Positions 21,126 to 24,409 of a DNA stretch of 24,409 nucleotides are shown one piece after another (within the stretch, counting starts at the first letter, position 1; each line of letters begins with the position of its first letter). Position numbers and translations under genes: made by a program. The notes under the pieces are model-generated. The model searched no databases. It was given only the letters and a program-made list of their open reading frames with translations, and was not told where the DNA came from. This DNA comes from RBG-13-51-18 sp050014095 (GTDB lineage: Bacteria > Chloroflexota > Dehalococcoidia > Dehalococcoidales > RBG-16-60-22), in assembly GCA_050014095.1 (NCBI GenBank), contig JBEKDZ010000009.1, positions 1-24,409 of the forward strand. Direction: 5' to 3'.

Positions 21126-21184
21126 TGACCTCACCCCCTTATTATCCCCCTCTCCTAACGAGGCAAGATGCAGGAGAGGGGGAT
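21126..21184. repeat. Intergenic palindromic repeat, copy 4
   Basis: TGACCTCACCCCCTT (21126-21140) is identical to the start of copy 1 at 7745. A 13-bp perfect inverted repeat follows, ATCCCCCTCTCCT (21144-21156) and AGGAGAGGGGGAT (21172-21184), with a 15-nt loop. Confidence 0.65.
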
Positions 21185-21234
21185 TTATTTTAGTGAAATC
21201 TATACAAATAACTCCTATATGATAAGATTAGATT

Positions 21235-22041
21235 ATGAAAGATAAATTTTGGAATGTTCATCGTAATTTTCTTAGTGCATCACCACTAGATATAGTAAAA
21301 AGTTTATTTAATGATGATAAAAAGAACTATTCTATGGCCGAGTCGAAATTCAGCAAGGAAATAGCTTTACTTGACGATGCTCTTGTACTTTTTATTTCTT
21401 CTTTACAGGGAGCTTATCGTAGTTTAGATAAATGGAAGGATAACACCTCCACTAAAGCCTCTATTGCTATGGCTAACTCAACCTTAAATTACATTCTACT
21501 TGCAAGACATGCTGTTCTATTAGGATATTTCCCAGAATGTCGCAACTTGTTAAGAAGTTGCCATGAGAGAATTACTCGCTCCTTTCTTTTTTATGCAGAT
21601 ATAAATGAAGCACAGAAGTTTTTATCCGGAAAGCAGTTGTCTACAAAGTCAGAACAATCATATGTAGATAACAAGTTGGCTAAGCTTCTTGCGGCTGATG
21701 ATGGTGTTTTAAAAATTCTTCGGGCAGCGTACCATTTTCAATCTTCAAATATTCATCCTAATTTGGAGTCTCTCTCCGTCCGAATAGCAGGGCCACAATC
21801 TGAAAAACTTAGTGACAGAGTAGCAAAATACCCAATGTTTGGTGGTTTAGTGTCCGATGATGTGGGTAAGCTAACCATATTTTCTGTTATTCAGGTCACA
21901 CTGTTTGCTTCAACAATGATAGGGTTTATTTCTGTAGAGACTCCAGGGATATATTTAAAAGAGTATAATCGTATCTTGAGAATCACAATGAAATCATTTG
22001 CAAAATTATATAACAAAAATTCAACAAATCCTCTCTCTTAA
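21235..22041 (+). CDS. Hypothetical protein, 268 residues, helical
   Basis: I do not recognise the family. The protein looks mostly helical. A conserved-looking centre, LLARHAVLLGYFPECRNLLRSCHERITRSFLF, resembles the core of DUF5677-like proteins and contains an Rx6H spacing (RNLLRSCH) seen in HEPN ribonucleases, but one short motif is weak evidence. A hydrophobic stretch near residues 217-235 (LTIFSVIQVTLFASTMIGF) could be a membrane helix or a buried core helix. No ribosome-binding site is present before the ATG. Codon use is more AT-rich than in argS or gatA. It is the last gene before the 23S rRNA promoter. Confidence 0.7.
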   Translation: MKDKFWNVHRNFLSASPLDIVKSLFNDDKKNYSMAESKFSKEIALLDDALVLFISSLQGAYRSLDKWKDNTSTKASIAMANSTLNYILLARHAVLLGYFPECRNLLRSCHERITRSFLFYADINEAQKFLSGKQLSTKSEQSYVDNKLAKLLAADDGVLKILRAAYHFQSSNIHPNLESLSVRIAGPQSEKLSDRVAKYPMFGGLVSDDVGKLTIFSVIQVTLFASTMIGFISVETPGIYLKEYNRILRITMKSFAKLYNKNSTNPLS

Positions 22042-22105
22042 TCCCTAAAGTTTTGCGAGATAGAGATTTTCCTTAAAATTCTTTCCTCAAACCCCCCAAA
22101 TATTG

Positions 22106-22134
22106 TTGACATTCGCTTTACCCTATGCTATCCT
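22106..22134 (+). promoter_or_regulatory. Promoter of the 23S rRNA transcription unit
   Basis: TTGACA (22106-22111), a 17-bp spacer and TGC-TATCCT (-10 at 22129-22134, extended by TG) make a strong promoter. The start near 22141 leaves a leader of about 180 nt before 23S rRNA. Confidence 0.7.
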
Positions 22135-22176
22135 TATATTTGCATATGAAGAAGGCGAAAACATAGTAAGCTAAAA

Positions 22177-22238
22177 CTGGTGGTGTTAAGCCAGACAATC
22201 AAGGTCTGGTGGGCAAAAACCGCCAGACCTTTTCTTTT
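22177..22238 (+). promoter_or_regulatory. 23S rRNA leader: competing stem-loops with a terminator-like hairpin
   Basis: AAGGTCTGG (22201-22209) pairs perfectly with CCAGACCTT (22223-22231), followed by TTCTTTT, like an intrinsic terminator. GTCTGG (22204-22209) can instead pair with an upstream CCAGAC (22191-22196), which in turn can pair with CTGG (22177-22180). The pairings exclude one another, as in an attenuator. Confidence 0.55.
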
Positions 22239-22244
22239 GCCTTC

Positions 22245-22256
22245 CGCACTTTAACA
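22245..22256 (+). promoter_or_regulatory. boxA-like antitermination site
   Basis: CGCACTTTAACA matches the rRNA boxA sequence TGCTCTTTAACA at 10 of 12 positions. It lies just after the leader hairpin and before 23S rRNA, the order (hairpin then boxA) known from rRNA leaders that bind NusB/NusE. Confidence 0.6.
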
Positions 22257-22319
22257 ACTGAATATAGAAGCCAAAAAGTGTCAAAAAAATAATTGAGGTC
22301 TAATATCAAACCTGAAGCA

Positions 22320-24409
<2,090 letters not shown>

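Noticed and set aside
22042..22319. tRNA gene or 16S rRNA end upstream of 23S rRNA
   Set aside because: No cloverleaf or conserved 16S 3' sequence is present in the 280 bp before 23S; the stretch is promoter and leader.

Overview
The window looks like a chromosomal segment of a Dehalococcoidia-like bacterium (phylum Chloroflexota). This is an inference from three things: a 23S rRNA gene with its own promoter and no 16S gene or tRNA in front of it (the rRNA genes of Dehalococcoides are known to be split this way), the mix of housekeeping genes, and cytosolic two-component proteins. Base composition is roughly balanced in the core genes and clearly AT-rich in two accessory patches (about 12830-14550 and 17230-18480).

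Layout. 1-2460 is a regulatory block, all on the minus strand: a response regulator cut by the window edge that lacks the usual phospho-acceptor aspartate, an OmpR-type regulator paired with a sensor-less histidine kinase, and a small XRE repressor. 2530-4872 (plus) holds a COG2509 FAD-dependent oxidoreductase, ribosomal protein S21 and a YqeY protein. 4881-5475 (minus) is a RelE-type toxin-antitoxin pair whose toxin is interrupted by a stop codon. 5483-7640 (minus) is a B12-type radical SAM enzyme with a NYN-domain protein. 7946-10736 (plus) is gatC, a SagB-like lipoprotein, gatA and a mini HNH protein. 10886-12706 (plus) is an Lrp-type regulator, a class I aminotransferase and a strong terminator. 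12859-14546 (plus) is an AT-rich two-gene locus that I read as a Kiwa anti-phage system (KwaA membrane protein, KwaB DUF4868 protein). 14539-16830 (minus) is trpS and an OFA-like MFS transporter. 16840-18421 is a second AT-rich patch with a 43-residue basic protein, a small membrane protein broken by a frame change at an A6 run, and a membrane-anchored PD-(D/E)xK nuclease-like protein. 18533-20236 (minus) is argS. 20326-22041 has a META-domain lipoprotein, a DUF2442 protein and an unknown 268-residue protein. From 22106 to the end runs the 23S rRNA transcription unit, with a structured leader and a boxA-like site.

Regulation is unusually readable here. Many genes have near-consensus sigma70 promoters with 17-bp spacing. 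In two of them the spacer is a perfect palindrome (an 18-bp one before the XRE gene, a 16-bp one before the histidine kinase), which suggests repressor operators. Several genes have the -10 box so close to the start codon that the mRNA would be leaderless. A family of G/C-rich palindromic intergenic repeats (CCTCACC...CCTCTCC/GGAGAGG) is scattered in at least four gaps.

The best candidates for further attention are the Kiwa locus, the interrupted RelE toxin, the XRE autorepressor switch, the membrane-tethered nuclease, the frame-shifted membrane protein and the 23S leader.
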